Shown here: positions 1 to 12,040 of the stretch, piece after piece | Layout of the letters: each line of letters begins with the position of its first letter | How positions within the stretch are numbered: position 1 is the first letter of the stretch | Source of the DNA: Macrothele yani | Taxonomy: Eukaryota; Arthropoda; Arachnida; Araneae; Macrothelidae | Length of the DNA: 64,000 nucleotides | Direction of reading: 5' to 3' | NCBI GenBank assembly: GCA_039090855.1 | Contig: CM077007.1 | Span: 12,325,515-12,389,514 of the forward strand | Translations under genes and position numbers: made by a program | The notes under the pieces: generated by a model | Told to the model about the DNA's origin: nothing | The model's input: the letters and a program-made list of their open reading frames with translations, nothing else | The model's database searches: none

Positions 1-399
1 TTTGCTGTTTAATTTTTTAATTTTTTAGCTGCGATTTGATATTTCAGTTGTTTACCAGTATGCTGCCTACATCTGCCGGTACATGTACCGCCTGTAAAAA
101 AAACCCTGTATATATCAGAGCACTCACTTATTACATACCATATTTTTTCGTGTACAAGACGCCCCCATGTATACGATTACCCCTACTTTTTCGAACCGAA
201 AATTAAGAAATCAATATTTTTATCACAAAAAAGAACACATTTGATATTTTTTAAAAATTTGGTAATATCATTGAAGTGCATTTAGAAATTAGGTAATACC
301 ATAGGTAAAGTCTGCAGTAACATAAAAAAAGAAGTTTGGAAATTCATATTATTTAGAAATTAGGTAATATTTTTAAGATACAAACTATGAAATTATGCA

Positions 400-1670
400 T
401 CACTTTCTTTGGCACTATTACTTCCAGACATATCGCTTTTTTCAACCTTAACTGCATGACTGCTGTCGTCTGAGTCACTGTCTATTTATATTAGAACATT
501 CTCAGTTCCATCCATGACATTGCTGATTCCACATTTCTGAAAGAACTTCACAACCATCTCTTGCTTGACTCCATTCCATGAGTTTAAGGACCCAGTTGCA
601 GACCTCAGTAATGGTTGGCTTTTTCACTCTCCCTGTCGGTGCCATGTTCTGGTTTTTGCATCCATTTATTCCATTCTTCTTTCATCAGGGCTTTGAAAGA
701 CTTGATGGAAACATCTAAAGGTTGTAGCTCACCTGTAAGTCAACCAGGAATAACTGCTAGCTGTGTTCGCAAATCCGCTGCAATCCTTTTTGTCTTTTCT
801 GTTAAACGTGCTCGGAACTGATCAAACACGAGCAGAGCTGGCTTCTTCAATAGCCCTCCAGGTCTTATGGACCAAATCTTTGCAAACCAAACAGCCATAA
901 TCTCTTCATTCATTCAGCCCTTCTCATGAACTTGGACAGTAAGTCCAGGTGGTGTGATCTCTTTAGGATACAGTTTCCTCTTAAAACTGAGCATAGGAGG
1001 CAGCTTGGTACCATCTGCACAGCATGCAAGGACAGCAGTATAGTGTGTCTTTTCATGACCACTGTTTTGACTCTTTGCATATCAACAGTTCTGTTGGAAG
1101 GCACATCAAATTGAGAGGCACCTCATCCATCTTTGCAATCTGACTCGGTTCAAAATCATATTTTTTTCCGAAGTTTTGCGACAAAGGAGTGAAACTGAAG
1201 GATTTTATCCTCATAAGCTGGTGGCATTTTCTGGGCTAACTTGGTTCGTGTTCTCATGGTCAATCCTTCTCTCCTCATGAAGTTGAAGCACCATTTTGGC
1301 GCTCCTGTGAAATCAACAATGTTCATTTCCCTTGCAAACCTTTTTGTCTCATATTTAGTAAACTTGGTTGACACACAAATATCCCACTCTGGCGCTGCTC
1401 CATAATTCAAGTCTTTAGCCTCTACTCCAAGTTTGGCCATTTCGCTGGTTTTCCTCTTAAGGCCCTCTTTTTGTTTGACATCTTCATGAGTTGTTCTTTC
1501 TGTTTTCTCCACTGTCTGATCATATACTCAGTAGGCGGAGGTCCAAACTGTCTCTCTGCAGCTGTATTTCCATGTTCCTTTGCATAGCTGATGACTTTCA
1601 ACTTGAATTTTGCAGAATATGACAATCGCTTTTTATTTTCTGACATTTTTATGGAGCTAATGCTAAGCAT
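400..1670 (-). pseudogene. Pogo/Tigger-type transposase pseudogene
   Basis: The start at 1670 reads into a CENP-B/Psq-like helix-turn-helix (KRLSYSAKFKLKVISYAKE, then AAERQFG and IRQWRKQK). A second Tc5/CENP-B HTH region follows in another frame (GAPKWCFNFMRREGLTMRTRT, 1156-1512). Further down the minus strand are DDE-domain pieces: KMDEVPLNLM near 1130, LVFDQFRARLTEKTK near 810, and LQPLDVSIKSFKALMKEEW near 700, the usual C-terminal Pogo signature. At least two frameshifts and several stops break it. Related transposases were domesticated as CENP-B and POGK, but this copy is too damaged to be a gene. Confidence 0.85.
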
Positions 1671-1955
1671 TAAATTTTACATCTACTACACACGCACTGT
1701 TCAGCGCAATGACGCTACCCCAACCAACGGAGTTGCAGACGTGTGGATGCTTTTAGAGTTCTGATTCGTTTGTTCAGAATCAACAGTTAATGGTGTCAAT
1801 CGACCGAATTATCAAAGGCTAGCGACTGCAGAAGCCTAACAAAAATAGCTGTGACTCAGTAGATTTGTAAGTCGCAGTGGGGAGAGGAGATAAGAGGTAC
1901 TGGCAGTTTTGCAGCGGTAACCGCAGGCTTCTCTCAACTGTTACCCCCCCCCTCT

Positions 1956-2021
1956 CCGTGTATAAGACGCCCCCAATTTTTGATCTAAAAATTTTAGAAG
2001 AAAATATCGTCTTATACACGG
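1956..2021. repeat. Subterminal palindrome of the Pogo element
   Basis: CCGTGTATAAGACG at about 1957-1970 is answered by its exact reverse complement at 2008-2021, with an AT-rich centre that is itself partly palindromic. The stretch resembles both element ends joined over ~65 bp. It may be the natural subterminal structure of the 5' end, or a tiny deletion derivative sitting at the end of the larger copy. Confidence 0.6.
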
Positions 2022-2039
2022 AAAAATACGATATTTGTC

Positions 2040-2917
2040 AGTTTGCCAAATGTAATAAAAACAAATGACTGGTTCAATTCTTGGGCAATTCCTTTTATCT
2101 TTGGTGGTGTGCAATAGAAGAAGAAACGGTTTATTTCTTAGAGCTCACTGCAGTCCTGCATTTCATAAGCAATACTGTAGGAGTTGGTGTAGATACGTGT
2201 GGTATGCATTTAACATTGCTCCAATCTGATACATGTGACAAATCTTCAATAGTAAAAACAGAAAGAGAAGTTACAAAATTAGGTATAAAAACTAGTAAAA
2301 CCTATAAAAGTTAGGCACTCTTTTAGAAGAGGGGTGCACTCATTTTTACGTATTCTGTGTAGTCCTGTGCATCCATTTTGGCCTTTTACCTCTCATTTCA
2401 CTATCCCCCCCCCCCCAACAGCGGGGATACATAACATTTTATCTTTTTCTCATAAAACCTAAATAAAAAAAAATATCAAGCATGCTCAGCAGGAAAGCCA
2501 ACATCCAGGTTGTTTACATTTGTACACCTATTGAAACCCGCAGTTACTGCAGGCAACAGTAATTATCCATACCTACACCCAGGGCTTGACAAATACCGGG
2601 CACAAGGTCGCCCAGGCACCTAACATTTGGGCCGTGGGGCCTAATTTTCTTCTTACTTGAGATTTTTTAATATATTGCAGTAAATGCCATAACTTCTGTT
2701 GTATAATCCATAGATTATCTATTAAAAAGTTGTAAATTTAGGTGATGCGGACACCGGTATAAAAAAAAAACAACGGTGCAGCATTTTTAAAAGTTTGCGA
2801 TTTAATTGTCAGGAAAGGTGGTGTTAATGGGAAAGTACCGAAACTGGGGTAACAGAAAAAAATATAACGCAACAGCGAGATAGAATAACGCAGAGAGATT
2901 GTAAGAATATAAATATA
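2040..2917. other. No gene seen; low-complexity runs
   Basis: No coding signal or recognised repeat is seen here. It contains a run of C at about 2406-2417 and short A runs near 2465 and 2761. The short open frames have no recognisable protein features. Confidence 0.5.
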
Positions 2918-4160
2918 TCTTCACTAAAGTTCTTTCACACCGCTTGAAGGTAACATTGAACATGGCTCAACTGAGAGAACAAGCTGGATTCAGGAGTGGC
3001 TACAGCACAATAGATCATATCCACGTACTGACAGAACTAATTGAAAGAGCAAGGGAATATGAACTTCCATTGTGCATGGCTTTTATCGATTATGAAAAAG
3101 CCTTTGATTCGGTGAAACCATCAGCAGTTACAATGGCTCTGAAATCCTGCGGTATTGAAGATGCACACATTAATATTATTAATAACATCTATGAAAATGC
3201 AAGTGCAAAGATTCGACTGTTTGAAAACAAAACACACATAAAAATTGAAAAGGGAGTGAGACAAGGTGACACCATATCTCCGAAGCTCTTTAATACCACA
3301 TTGGAAAATGTCTTTCAATCACTGAACTGGGAAAACAAAGAGATAAAGATTAATGGAGATTATCTAACTCACCTTCGTTTTGCTGATGACGTAGACATTT
3401 TTGCAACCATCCCATCAGAGCTGCAGAGTATGATCCAGGAACTTGCTGACAAGAGTAACGAAGTGGGGTTAAAAATGAACTTTCAGAAGACAAAAGTGAT
3501 GTTCAATGCTTTTACAAGAAATGAAGATTTATCGATTCATGGAGAAAAACTGGAGATAACAGACACGTACGTTTATCTCGGACAGCAGATATCAAGTGAG
3601 GGTCACATTGATGAAGAAATTAATCGGCGTACAAAACTTGCCTGGAGAGCTTTTGGAAGAAACAGCATAATTTTCAAGAGCAATATGCCATTATGTCTTA
3701 AATGAAAAGTGTTTGATCAATGCATCCTACCAGTGCTTACGTATGGTGCAGAGACGTGGACCTTAACTAAAAGAGACGTACAAAGGCTGCAGACAACTCA
3801 AAGCAGCATGGAGAGGTGCATGCTTGGTGTAACCAGGAGAGATAAGAAGAGGAACTCGTGGATCCGAAAAATGACAAGAGTGGAAGACATAATGATCAGA
3901 GTTAAATCCCTGAAATGGCAATGGGCTGGACATACTGCCAGAAGGACAGACCATCGATGGACAGCCGAAATTTTAGATTGGATTCCAAGGGACAGGAAAA
4001 GACCCAGAAGAAGACCACATGGAAGATGGGTGGATGAAATTCGAAAGTATGCGGGAGTGACATGAAGGAGACTGGCACAAGACAGACCGTTGTGGAGGAA
4101 ACTTGGGGAGACCTTCGTCCAGCAGTGGATTGATAATGGTTGACAATAATGATGATGATG
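2918..4160 (+). mobile_element. RTE-type LINE copy A, 5' truncated
   Basis: The copy starts abruptly inside the reverse transcriptase at ATCTTCACTAAAG, where copy B and copy C continue upstream, so it is 5' truncated as is usual for LINEs. It ends in a short tandem tail of ATG/TGA triplets (about 4145-4160) rather than poly-A, as is typical of RTE elements. No convincing target duplication was found, because a second copy has inserted directly at its 3' edge. Confidence 0.85.
2944..4065 (+). pseudogene. RTE reverse transcriptase, C-terminal two thirds
   Basis: Visible RT motifs are motif A (AFIDYEKAFDSV), motif B (GVRQGDTISPKLF) and the catalytic motif C (RFADDVDIF). The RTE C-terminal region follows, with LPVLTYGAETWTLTKR and WQWAGHTARRTDHRWTAEILDW. 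One in-frame stop at 3703-3705 replaces the Arg seen in copies B and C (LKRKVF), and a second at 4063-4065 replaces a Trp codon. The frame is otherwise open, so this is a fairly young copy. Confidence 0.9.
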
Positions 4161-4170
4161 ATATATATTT

Positions 4171-4202
4171 ACCTACTGAAGTTTCATTCTGTTGCTGTGG
4201 CC
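4171..4202 (-). repeat. Inverted 5' segment of RTE copy B
   Basis: GAAGTTTCATTCTGTTGCTG here lies on the same strand as the coding sense of copy B. In copy D (about 50465-50521) the same string lies opposite to the coding sense. The 5' tip of copy B is therefore flipped. This is the pattern left by twin priming or template switching during target-primed reverse transcription. Confidence 0.65.
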
Positions 4203-6510
4203 CTATTTTTGCAACAGAAACCAGTGTGGAAATACTCTCGTTGAGTTTGCAGAGGCAGAAGGGTTTTTCATCTTGAACTCCTTTTTCAAGAAAAAGTCAC
4301 ACAGGAAATGGACATGGAGACATCCAAATGGGATGACAAGTGAAATTGATTTTATTATGTGTAACAAAAAATTCGTCATAGAAGACTGCAGTGTGCTAAA
4401 CAAGTTCAACACAGGTAGTGATCACAGATTGGTGAGATGTAAGATGCACCTAAACACTAAACTGGAACGTGGCAAGCTCATAAGACAAACAAAATGTATT
4501 GACATAACCAATTTTAAAAAACACCATAATACCTTCAAGTTGGAACTGAAGAACAGATTCTCTGCTTTAGAAGCCCTAACATCGGAACAAGTGGATATTT
4601 CTGAAGTTAACAGAAAAGTAACCAAAGCTCTTATGGAAACAGCAACAAAATTAGCTGGGTCTAAGAACAAGTTGCATGGGAACAAATTATCAGGAAAAAC
4701 CAAAATGTTGATGCAAAAAAGAAGAGAGATGAGGACAATTAAAGAAGATGTGACTTCCAAAGTGGAATATATAGAGCTATGCAAGACAGTACGAAAAAGT
4801 ATCGCTGAAGACGTAATGAAATTCAACTGTGAACTAGTGAGGAAAGCAATTGAAAACAATCAAAGCCTAAAGATAGCAAAGGGACATCTCAAGAAAGGAA
4901 GAAAACAGATTATGGCACTGAGAAAAGAAGATGATTCTGTAACAAGAAATAGAGGCAAAATTTTGACAAGAGTGAAAGATTTCTACTCCAAGTTATATGA
5001 AAGGGATGATGCATGTACTCCAGACATCATGAAAGGTACCAGTACCAGAGTTCTTCCAGTCCTCCCAGCAGAAGTTGCACATGCAATCAAGAACATGAAG
5101 CGGAGAAAAGCTCCAGGAAAAGATGGAATTACTGTAGACATCATACAAGAAGCAAATGGGGAAATTCAAAACAGTACTCGCCCAAATTTTCACTCGATGC
5201 CTTAATGAAAGGGAAGATTACTGAGGATTGAAACAACGCTATAATGATCCTGCTACATAGAAAATGTGACATTGAGGATCTCAGGAACTACAGACCTATC
5301 AGCCTCCTATCAGTGGTTTCTAAAATCTTCACTAAAGTTCTTTCACACCGTTTGAAGGTAACACTGGACATGGCTCAACCGAGAGAACAAGCTGGATTGA
5401 GGAGTGGCTACAGCACAATAGATCATATCCACGTAATGAGAGAACTAATTGAAAGAGCGAGCGAATATGAACTTCCATTGTGCATGGCTTTTATCGATTA
5501 TAAAGAAGCCTTTGATTTGGTGAAACCATCAGCAGTTACAATGGCTCTGAAATCCTGCGGTATTGAAGATGCATACATTAATATTATTAGTAACATTTAT
5601 GAAATGCAAGTGCAAAGATTCGACTGTTTGAAAACACAACACACATAAAAATTGAAAAGGGAGTGAGACAAGGTGACACCATATCTCCGAAGCTCTTTAA
5701 TGCCACATTGGAAAATGTCTTTCAATCACTGAACTGGGAAAACAAAGGGATAAAGATTAATGGAGATTATCTAACCCACCTTCATTTTTCTAATGACATA
5801 GTCATTTGTGCAACTACTCTATCAGAGCTGCAAGGTATGATCCAGGAACTTGCTGACAAGAGTAAAGAAGTGGGATTAAAAATGAACTTTCAGAAGACAA
5901 AAGTGATGTTCAATGCTTTTACACAAAATGAAGATTTATTGATTAATGGAGAAAAGCTGGAGATAAGACATGTACGTTTATGTTGGACAGTAGATATCAA
6001 GTGAGGGTCACATTGATGAAGAAATTAATCGACGTACAAAACTTGCCTGGAGAGCTTTTGGAAGAAACAGCATAATTTTCAAGAGCAATATGCCATTATG
6101 TCTTAAACGAAAAGTGTTTGATCAATGCATCCTACCAGTGCTTACGTATGGTGCAGAGACGTGGACCTTAACTAAAAGAGCCGTACAAAGGCTGCAGACA
6201 ACTCAAAGCAGCATGGAGAGGTGCATGCTTGGTGTAACCAGGAGAGACAAGAAGAGGAATTCGTGGATCTGAAAAATGACAAGAGTGGAAGACATCATGA
6301 TCAGAGTTAAATCCCTGAAATTGCAATGGGCTGGACATACTGCCAGGAGGACAGACCATCGATGGACAGCCAAAATTTTAGATTGGATTCCAAGGAACAG
6401 GAAAAGACCCAGAAGAAGACCACATGGGAGATGGGTGGATGAAATTCAAAAGTATGCGGGAGTGTGGCACAAAACAGACCGTTGTGGAGGAAACTTGGGG
6501 AGACCTTCGT
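4203..6510 (+). pseudogene. RTE endonuclease/reverse transcriptase polyprotein, broken
   Basis: The first 337-codon frame (4192-5205) holds the C-terminal APE-type endonuclease (MTSEIDFIMCN, then the SDHRLVR catalytic motif), a lysine-rich linker and the first RT block (MKRRKAPGKDGITVDIIQ). The RT continues in other frames: RNYRPISLLSVV and YKEAFDLV (5244-5648), then RQGDTISPKLF (5663-6004). In this copy motif C reads FSNDIVIC in place of FADD, so the catalytic pair is damaged. At least three frameshifts and several stops are present. Confidence 0.88.
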
Positions 6511-6560
6511 CCAGCAGTGGATTGATAATGGTTGACAATGATGATGATATATATATTTAC

Positions 6561-7883
6561 TTAAAAGCATTTTGGCAGAAAATATGACGCAATGAAGGCT
6601 TTACTATTTGCACGTGCGGAAGCCTATGTCGTGGGAGAATCCGTGACTATCGGGAATCCCGCAGAGCTATTCCATTGCATGTAACCGTTCTGCGAATCGC
6701 ATTGCCTAGTTTTGGTGCACTAATTTTGTTAGTTAAGAATTTTTTTTTTTTTCTTTCAGTATTCAGTTGAAACTTATTCAGAAATTAGACAATGCTATGG
6801 ACTGTCCGCAATTTCAACAGATTCTTTAGTCTAACTAATGAACTACGGTAATGCTGCAACAGATAGCGTGTTTAGTTCTTTTTTACTTAAAATAAACACA
6901 AAAGTACTTCAAAATGACAGTTACTTTTTCAATAAGATGATCATTTCTTTCTTACGTCTTTGGATTTCTGAGTTGATCACGTGAATCGCAGTTTTTTGTC
7001 GGAAATCAAGATTCACGATTAACATGATAGGTGCGGAAAACCGTGGTGCAGGTTATACGACTGTTATACATACCAATTACTATGGAATGTCTGTAGTTTC
7101 TACAGATTTAGTTGTCTGACTACGAAACTCACTCTCACTCTCGACACTACAGATTCTAAGAATTTTCATTTTGTATAAAAAAATAATTTTGCTATTATTT
7201 TATGATATAAGCCTACATAAGATTCTTAAAGAGGATTCACGGAACTCTCCATTTTTTTTTTTTGTCGTCATTTAGATAATTTTTAAGATTAATGCAAAAC
7301 TGAAGAGAATTTGGGGGGGGGGGGTCATTTTCCATCTGGGGACGGTATTTCGTATTTCAAAACTTTCGAAAACAGTTAAATGAAGTAAAAATAACTTACC
7401 CTAATCGTAATTTTTTTCTCCCGATGTTGCGTTTGCGTCTAGTATTCTTCTTAAATATCATTTTATGGTGTATATGTTCACATTTCTGCTTAAAACTATA
7501 GGCAAGAACTTGTGGAAACGGAAGTTAGACACCACGAAAATTTTATCCTAATTTTCAAGCTTGAGATTTTTCCGAGAATTTGAGAAATTTCGCCTTTTTC
7601 ATTATGTTGGCCACTCAGGAGATCGATGCGCATGTAAACAGTATGGGGGGGGATAGATGTTTGTCGAAGTATGGAATTTCGTCTTTATGACACTCGAAAA
7701 CGGAAAGTCGACGGAGTTCAGATTTTTTCCGTAATCGTAATTTCTTTTTTCTTACGCTGTTGCCTGCATCCAGTATTTTTAAGTATCATTTTACTGCATA
7801 AATTTTTGCATTTCTGCTTGGAAATAAGAGAAAAATTTCCAAAAACCAAAAGTTGGACGGATTTCCCATAATCACTATCGCCT
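6561..7883. other. No gene seen
   Basis: No recognised gene or element lies here. There are homopolymer runs (T near 6739-6752 and 7251-7261, G near 7311-7323). Short similar phrases recur, for example a CTTACGCTG/GTTGC segment with TTTTTTCTTACG near 7420 and 7745, which may be an old duplicated repeat. Confidence 0.45.
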
Positions 7884-8239
7884 CAATAATGCACCAAACC
7901 ATAAAGCAAGGACTGTTACGGCGTGATTTGACAATAATTCCAATCCGTGTGTGGACTGGCCAGCACAGAGCCCTGACATTAATCACATAGAGCACCTATG
8001 GGATGATGAATTAGAGCGTCACATAAGAAGTTTGGAACCAAGACCTACTAGTAAGCAACAGTTATGTACTGAATGGAAGTGCATACCTATCACTGTGTTC
8101 CAAAACCTTGTCAAAAGCATGTCTCGAAGGGTTAGTGCATGCATTAAGGCCAAAGGTGGACCAACACCGTACTAATGTATGTCAATAAATGCTATGTTGC
8201 GTTTCTCTTCTAGGTGTCCGGTGACTTTTGTCAATATAG
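7884..8239 (+). mobile_element. Tc1-like transposon 3' fragment
   Basis: The frame reads NAPNHKARTVTA, stop, then DWPAQSPDINHIEHLWDDEL and a C-terminal end KAKGGPTPY with a stop at 8173-8175. This is the C-terminal third of a Tc1 transposase, with the DD34E glutamate in the HIEHLW block. Downstream, GTGACTTTTGTCAATATAG followed by TA at 8240-8241 matches a Tc1-type inverted-repeat tip. The 5' two thirds are missing. Confidence 0.85.
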
Positions 8240-9646
8240 TATGTAAACAGTTTATTCCAGTTTAAGTTGTTCACATGAAGGAATCACGCAAAATATGGAA
8301 CTTCTTAATTACATATTCAATGTGGAAAACAAAAAACGGGAAATATTGCGACCCAAAGTCCTTTTGATAAAGCAAAACGTAAATACCAAATACTGTTGCT
8401 TCCTATGTGAGCGAGATAATAGAGCAACATAATCTCATTGCAAGACAAAATTTGGCCTTAATTAAGCATTGATCTGCACAAAATAATCTGGATTCCTTTA
8501 CATGTATCGTAGCGTTAAATATTTCATTAGATTCAAATATTTGCATTCAATGTTTATTGATGTATGACAGAAATAAAAGCAAAATAATAAAGAAATTTGG
8601 ATATTTTCAACCACATTTTAAAAAATTTTGGGAGGAATAAACAGTCAAGGGTAATTGTGAGATAAAACAAAAACACTGAACACTAACCTCAGTGCTACAT
8701 ACATAAGTAATAAATATTATTTATATACAGTATTACACTATATATATGTAATGTATAATACATGTACACATTGTTTATATATTACACATACATAATATTA
8801 ACTAGCTACACAATTATTAACCACTAATGCCTGTGAAATTTAACTTCACACTTTTCTTTTGTACCAATTTTTTTTCCAGCATGTTAAAAATATTTCAAAA
8901 ATTGCATTTTTGAACTTTACATCTGATGTTGGAGATCTCTCAAAAATTATGAAATTAAGACTTCAGAAATTGCCTTTTTGCCAACTTGACTTCAAAAATT
9001 GCATAAAAATTGCATTTTTGAAGTCAAATTTTACACTTCTGAATATTTAAACAAATTATGGAGGTGACCAGCTCTGGATACTTAAGTCCCACTGCCATAG
9101 TATCCTACACCGATTTTGTCAATTCTGTAATTAGCTCATTGAATCTTATATGACAAAATTATTTGCTATGTAGATACAGCTCCCAAATGATAGAAGTAGC
9201 CTTCCTTTTAGTGTGCACAAAAGTTGTTAATCTGGAAATGCACTTTTATTTAATTACCACTTCATAGAATTTTCAGAAATAACCTGATTGAGGATTCCTC
9301 AATTCCAACACAAAACTTGAAAACCCAGATCTCCGCGTTTAGAATATTACAAAAACCCGGAATGCACGGCTACACCCAGATGACCAACAGGCCTAGATAG
9401 TGTAATCAATTATTAAATTCCTGTTGACACATTACAACAGGCTGTTAATATCTTGGTTGCAACTCATCTCTGAAAACACATTTCTTATGAGCAAAAACTT
9501 CCTTTTACATACAGTAGTGTTAACTGAAATATTTCATTAAAGCAATATGAAAAAATGGAGATGGATTCAAATATTTGCATGCAATGTTTATTGATGTAAG
9601 TGGAGAAAAGCAAGCAGTCATGGGCCTTTAAATCAAAATTGTATTA
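8240..9646. other. AT-rich DNA with minor repeats
   Basis: No gene is seen. Noted structures: AT-rich stretch 8690-8815; an imperfect hairpin near 8987-9028 (TTGACTTCAAAAATTGCA answered by TTGCATTTTTGAAGTCAA); and a phrase ATTCAAATATTTGCATTCAATG near 8531 that recurs near 9568. ATCAATTATTAAATTCCTG with ACAACAGGCTGTTAA near 9405-9445 recurs near 9976-10018. These indicate an unclassified dispersed repeat. Confidence 0.5.
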
Positions 9647-9860
9647 GCCGCCAAGGTGGCGCAGGGGTCTAAGCACTGGCTTATGAACATTCATCCGTGA
9701 AGGATCCGGGCTCGAATTCCAGTGGGGCATGGATGTTGTGTTTGTCTTTCGGCACTTGATCTCTCCCTTCCCTGGAACCAGTGACCCTAAATTAGGGACG
9801 GGTGACTGCTTATAGCCTATTGAGTTGCTCACGGTGGTCGTTAAACCGCCAATGAAAAAA
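9647..9860 (+). mobile_element. SINE-A copy
   Basis: This tRNA-derived SINE begins with a head containing a pol III A box (GGTGGCGCAGGGGTCTAAG) and a B box (GGGCTCGAATTCC, diverged from GGTTCGAATCC). It continues through the family body (CTTCCCTGGAACCAGTGACC, then GGGACGGGTGACTGCTTATAG) and ends GGTCGTTAAACC plus a short A-rich tail. Head-to-tail length is ~214 bp. SINEs are non-coding and depend on a partner LINE. Confidence 0.9.
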
Positions 9861-11804
9861 ATGCGTTATGAGACAGCATATATAAAAAAGACTGAACTCT
9901 CTTGAATTAGAAGTTCAGATATCTTCTAACAACATTTGAGAAAAAGAATGGGGTGGGTGATATTAGATATTGTTATCAATTATTAAATCCCTGTTGATAG
10001 ATCACAACAGGCTGTTAAAATCTTGGCTGCAAACTGTCTCTGAAAATGCATTTCTTTCAATTACAATAAACATGTTCCCAAGAAAATTTCTGTATGATAT
10101 TAATAATGAACACGTGGAAAGATTTTACCATGACATTTCAACTACGGAAACACGTTAATCATCAAAGAAGTGCCAGCACACTACTACTGGATATTTATCA
10201 GAGGAGCATGATAAAACTAAATCGACTGCAGAAATTTTTAAAAAGGAGCACACAATTATTTGGATAATTCTCAAAACCTGTAGGTACCGAAAAATTTCTG
10301 GTGACTTCTGCAATGAAAACTGCATATAAAGTACCACATTACAACCAGAGCAGTAAAAATTTAGTCCTTTGCAACCTGAAAATAACTGCATAATGCCAAC
10401 TGATTTATCTATTTGATTGGGGATTTATATCTCCTCGGTCTAAGCCGACCTTTGTACATATTTGTAATGTTTCGGCGGTCGTTGGCCAACACACGTTATA
10501 AACACCCCTTGTGCCTGAATTTTGCAAATAAACTGTAAAGTTTGGGGTGCAACATTCAACTTATACTTCACCTCCACATAAGCAAGAAAAATAATGTACA
10601 TATCGCACATACTAAAAAATACTTAATCTTCCCAGTTGACGTTCCAATGTGGCAAATATTTTCATATTTACTACAGAGTATCTACAGGATCCTTTCCTGT
10701 AAACATTGCAGGAACGAACTAACGACTGGCATCAAAAGAGCAAGGTCCTATGCATTTGTTCCGATGCTTAAAGAATAACTCTACAAGATAAAATTTTATC
10801 AATTTGTGAAACATTTAGTGATCCGATGGCTAAGAATTATTTACCAAATTTCTTCACATTAAAACGTTTGACGACGTTAATATTTACAACAAAAGTAGTA
10901 ACAAGTTTTATACACCAATCTTACCTGAACGGGTTCTTGAACAATCATTTTCGTTTTTTCTATACGTTACGCCCCACACTAAATTATATAATACATAGAA
11001 AAACTAACACAACGATATGTAATTTTTGCTCAATCATCCCTCATCATCAGTATAACAAACCATATGTAAATCTCAAAGGTGATATTTTGAAAGATCAACT
11101 CAACATGCACATAGGTGTCGCAACAATCAACAAAAATGGCATATTTTAAATTTCTGCTTTTTAGCTATGGTTCACCACTAACCGTAGCTGCTTTGTTTTC
11201 CTCCTAAAAATTTAAACTGGGGTAACTAAATTTTTCCCACCGTGCTATTCGGAAAATAATTAACCAAACTTTATTAACTTATCCGTGAATTTTTTTAAAG
11301 CTACGTGTTGTTCGCTTTTTTTCATATTAAATTAGCCTCAGCCTTAGCTGAAGAAATCGACTAGCAGTAATTCAAAATCACTGGTTCTCAGTCAGGTCAG
11401 ACAACCAGCGCCATAATGACAAGCACGAAAGCCACTTCTTGTGTGATTTCGAACTCAGACCAGCAATATGATGCAACAGAGGCCTTCACAGCACCTTGCG
11501 ATCGTCAGGATGCAGTCAATTATGTTTTATTGGTGAACCAGACTAATGTTAGCACAATGGTTAGCAGACGTCCTAATTTTTGGAGTGACAGTCCTATTTC
11601 AATTCTTCATCCTCAATTCTGTAAAAACTCAATAAAAACGTTAAATGTCCTCAGTTTCTTATTTTTTGTTCTCATTATTTCAAATTTTTCACAAAAAGTG
11701 AAATAGTGGCGACTTGAAAAAAATTAAACTTTCGGGATGCTCAGAGAAGACAGAATATCATTATTATAACCAGCGACAACATCGAATAAAGTCATCCCGA
11801 TAAG
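9861..11804. other. No gene seen
   Basis: Several open frames of 60-107 codons occur, for example 10826-11149, but none shows a known domain, good composition or a supporting context. The 9976-10060 stretch duplicates sequence at 9400-9480. I see nothing else definable. Confidence 0.45.
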
Positions 11805-11814
11805 CGTGGTGTTG

Positions 11815-12030
11815 CCGCCTCGGTGGCGCTGTGGTCTAAGCGATGGCTTCTGATCATTCGTCCGAACGGGGTCCGGGTTAGAATCCCGGTGAGGCATGGA
11901 TGTTGTGTTTGTCTTACGGCCCTGGCTCTCTCCCTTCCCTGGAACCAGTGACCCTAGGTTAGGGACGGGCGACTGCTTATAGCCCATTGAGTTGCTCACG
12001 GTGGTCGTTAAACCTCCAATAAAAAAAAAG
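11815..12030 (+). mobile_element. SINE-A copy with 10-bp target duplication
   Basis: A full-length SINE-A with head (GGTGGCGCTGTGGTCTAAG), body and poly-A. GCGTGGTGTT flanks it at 11805-11814 and 12031-12040, a clean target-site duplication. This fixes the family's ends as GCCGCC at the 5' side and the A run at the 3' side. Confidence 0.95.
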
Positions 12031-12040
12031 GCGTGGTGTT

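Larger units (their letters stand above)
138..2031 (-). mobile_element. Pogo/Tigger-like DNA transposon, decayed
   Basis: The two ends carry matching inverted repeats. The left end has a CGTGTACAAGACG-type sequence near 149-161, and the right end (about 2008-2031, read on the minus strand) has CCGTGTATAAGACG. Between them a minus-strand transposase of the CENP-B/Pogo type can be followed. TIRs plus a CENP-B-like transposase define the Pogo branch of Tc1/mariner, which moves by cut-and-paste. Stop codons and frameshifts show the copy is dead. The exact ends and the TA target duplication are not certain. Confidence 0.8.
4161..6560 (+). mobile_element. RTE-type LINE copy B with target-site duplication
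   Basis: The body (about 4173-6548) starts within the endonuclease and ends in GATGATGATATAT. ATATATATTTAC occurs at 4161-4172 and again at 6549-6560, which fits a target-site duplication and shows that B inserted into DNA adjoining the tail of copy A. The first ~30 bases are inverted relative to the rest of the element (see the inverted-segment entry). Confidence 0.82.

Noticed and set aside
1422..1670. Host CENP-B/POGK-like gene
   Set aside because: The reading is broken by frameshifts and stops and bounded by inverted repeats, so it is a dead Pogo element.
2918..2945. Target-site duplication for RTE copy A
   Set aside because: AT-rich similarity between its two edges is too weak, and the 3' edge was altered by copy B.
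10826..11149. 107-codon ORF
   Set aside because: No known motif, AT-driven composition, and no regulatory or splice context that I could support.
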